Source of the DNA: Acidobacteriota bacterium
GTDB taxonomy: Bacteria > Acidobacteriota > Vicinamibacteria > Vicinamibacterales > UBA8438
NCBI GenBank assembly: GCA_015659035.1
Contig: DQNS01000079.1
Location: forward strand, 1 to 62,683
Direction of reading: 5' to 3'
DNA: 62,683 nt
The notes under the pieces are model-generated. The model had not been told where the DNA came from and did no database searches. It was given only the letters and a program-made list of their open reading frames with translations. How positions within the stretch are numbered: position 1 is the first letter of the stretch; each line of letters starts with the position of its first letter. Position numbers and translations under genes: made by a program. Positions 62,541 to 62,683 of the stretch are shown in pieces.

Positions 62541-62683
62541 ATGAGTCAGGAGATCATCGAGTTGACCGAGGAGACGACCCAGCCGGGCGTTTCCAGACGA
62601 AGTTTCATCAAGGGCGCCATCGCCGCGAGCGCGGCGGTGTCTTCATCCAACTACCTGTTCCGTTCGAACGGGGGAGCGTTGCT
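62541..62683 (+). CDS. Tat-exported protein, N-terminal part (3' cut by window)
   Basis: 47 visible residues: MSQEIIELTEETTQPG then the twin-arginine motif S18-R-R-S-F-I-K24 and a hydrophobic segment AIAASAAVSSSNYLF. Typical of the Tat signal of a cofactor-containing redox protein such as a (2Fe-2S) subunit of a xanthine-dehydrogenase-type enzyme, but the mature part is outside the window, so the identity is open. Confidence 0.75.
   Translation, partial: MSQEIIELTEETTQPGVSRRSFIKGAIAASAAVSSSNYLFRSNGGAL

Overview
The window reads as a chromosomal segment of a GC-rich, Gram-negative-type bacterium, most plausibly an acidobacterium (Vicinamibacteria-like). That placement is inferred from the combination of high GC, hspR-dnaJ-clpB, RNase J beside FtsK, an S55 (SpoIVB-type) exported peptidase, an SpmA-SpmB fusion, an AroD-AroE fusion and DUF3467; no rRNA is present to confirm it. 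Most of the window is ordinary housekeeping DNA with tight, often 1-4 nt overlapping operons.

Layout. 1-3960: end of a flavin amine oxidase, then a minus-strand operon (TPR membrane protein, N-carbamoylputrescine amidase, agmatine deiminase) for putrescine synthesis. 4146-6184: a small accessory patch, in which a Sel1-repeat lipoprotein lies between a 35-bp duplicate of the 3' half of tRNA-Arg(CCU) and the intact tRNA, next to a truncated gdhA. 6277-12871: small conserved genes (zinc ribbon, apt, acyP, ROK sugar kinase, MaoC hydratase, tRNA-Pro, surE, hemH, bacilliredoxin). 12922-18584: NSS transporter and the hspR-dnaJ-clpB stress operon. 18744-30199: rho, CoA-binding protein, GT39 glycosyltransferase, AmrS radical SAM enzyme, and a minus-strand run (PfkB kinase, exported protein, recG, rsmD, coaD, aminotransferase). 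30496-42868: lexA, DUF3467, nth, zincin peptidase, rsmA, RNase J, ftsK, AMIN/amidase, pepA. 43105-54036: a single minus-strand aromatic superoperon aroDE-trpEGDCFBA-chorismate mutase-DAHP synthase-tyrA. 54141-61037: exported S55 peptidase, beta-propeller protein, TPR protein and SpmAB fusion, followed by a sigma-54 activator and the start of a Tat-exported protein at the right edge.

The strongest unexpected finding is the leader of the aromatic superoperon. A sigma70-type promoter is followed by a 31-codon leader peptide containing the run Trp-Trp-Trp-Tyr-Tyr-Ala-Phe, then mutually exclusive RNA arms ending in a hairpin plus seven U. The 3' arm of that terminator is also the Shine-Dalgarno sequence of aroDE, whose ATG directly follows the U tract. 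The leader therefore looks built to sense Trp, Tyr and perhaps Phe together, and could act on both transcription and translation of the whole aromatic pathway.

A second theme is interspersed repeats packed between genes: (i) a 155-170 bp element with terminal inverted repeats AGGGTCCGGTCAAGAA, present as two full and several partial copies; (ii) heptanucleotide arrays (GGAGTCA/GAAGGCA type) followed by a small hairpin, usually directly after stop codons and twice inside the aromatic operon; (iii) GGGGATT/CCACTCC heptamer arrays; (iv) a repeat with consensus GCTGCGCCTCAAACCGAC, plus a 96-bp direct repeat flanking lexA. A decayed RAYT/Y1-like transposase remnant near 62.0-62.4 kb may relate to family (i).
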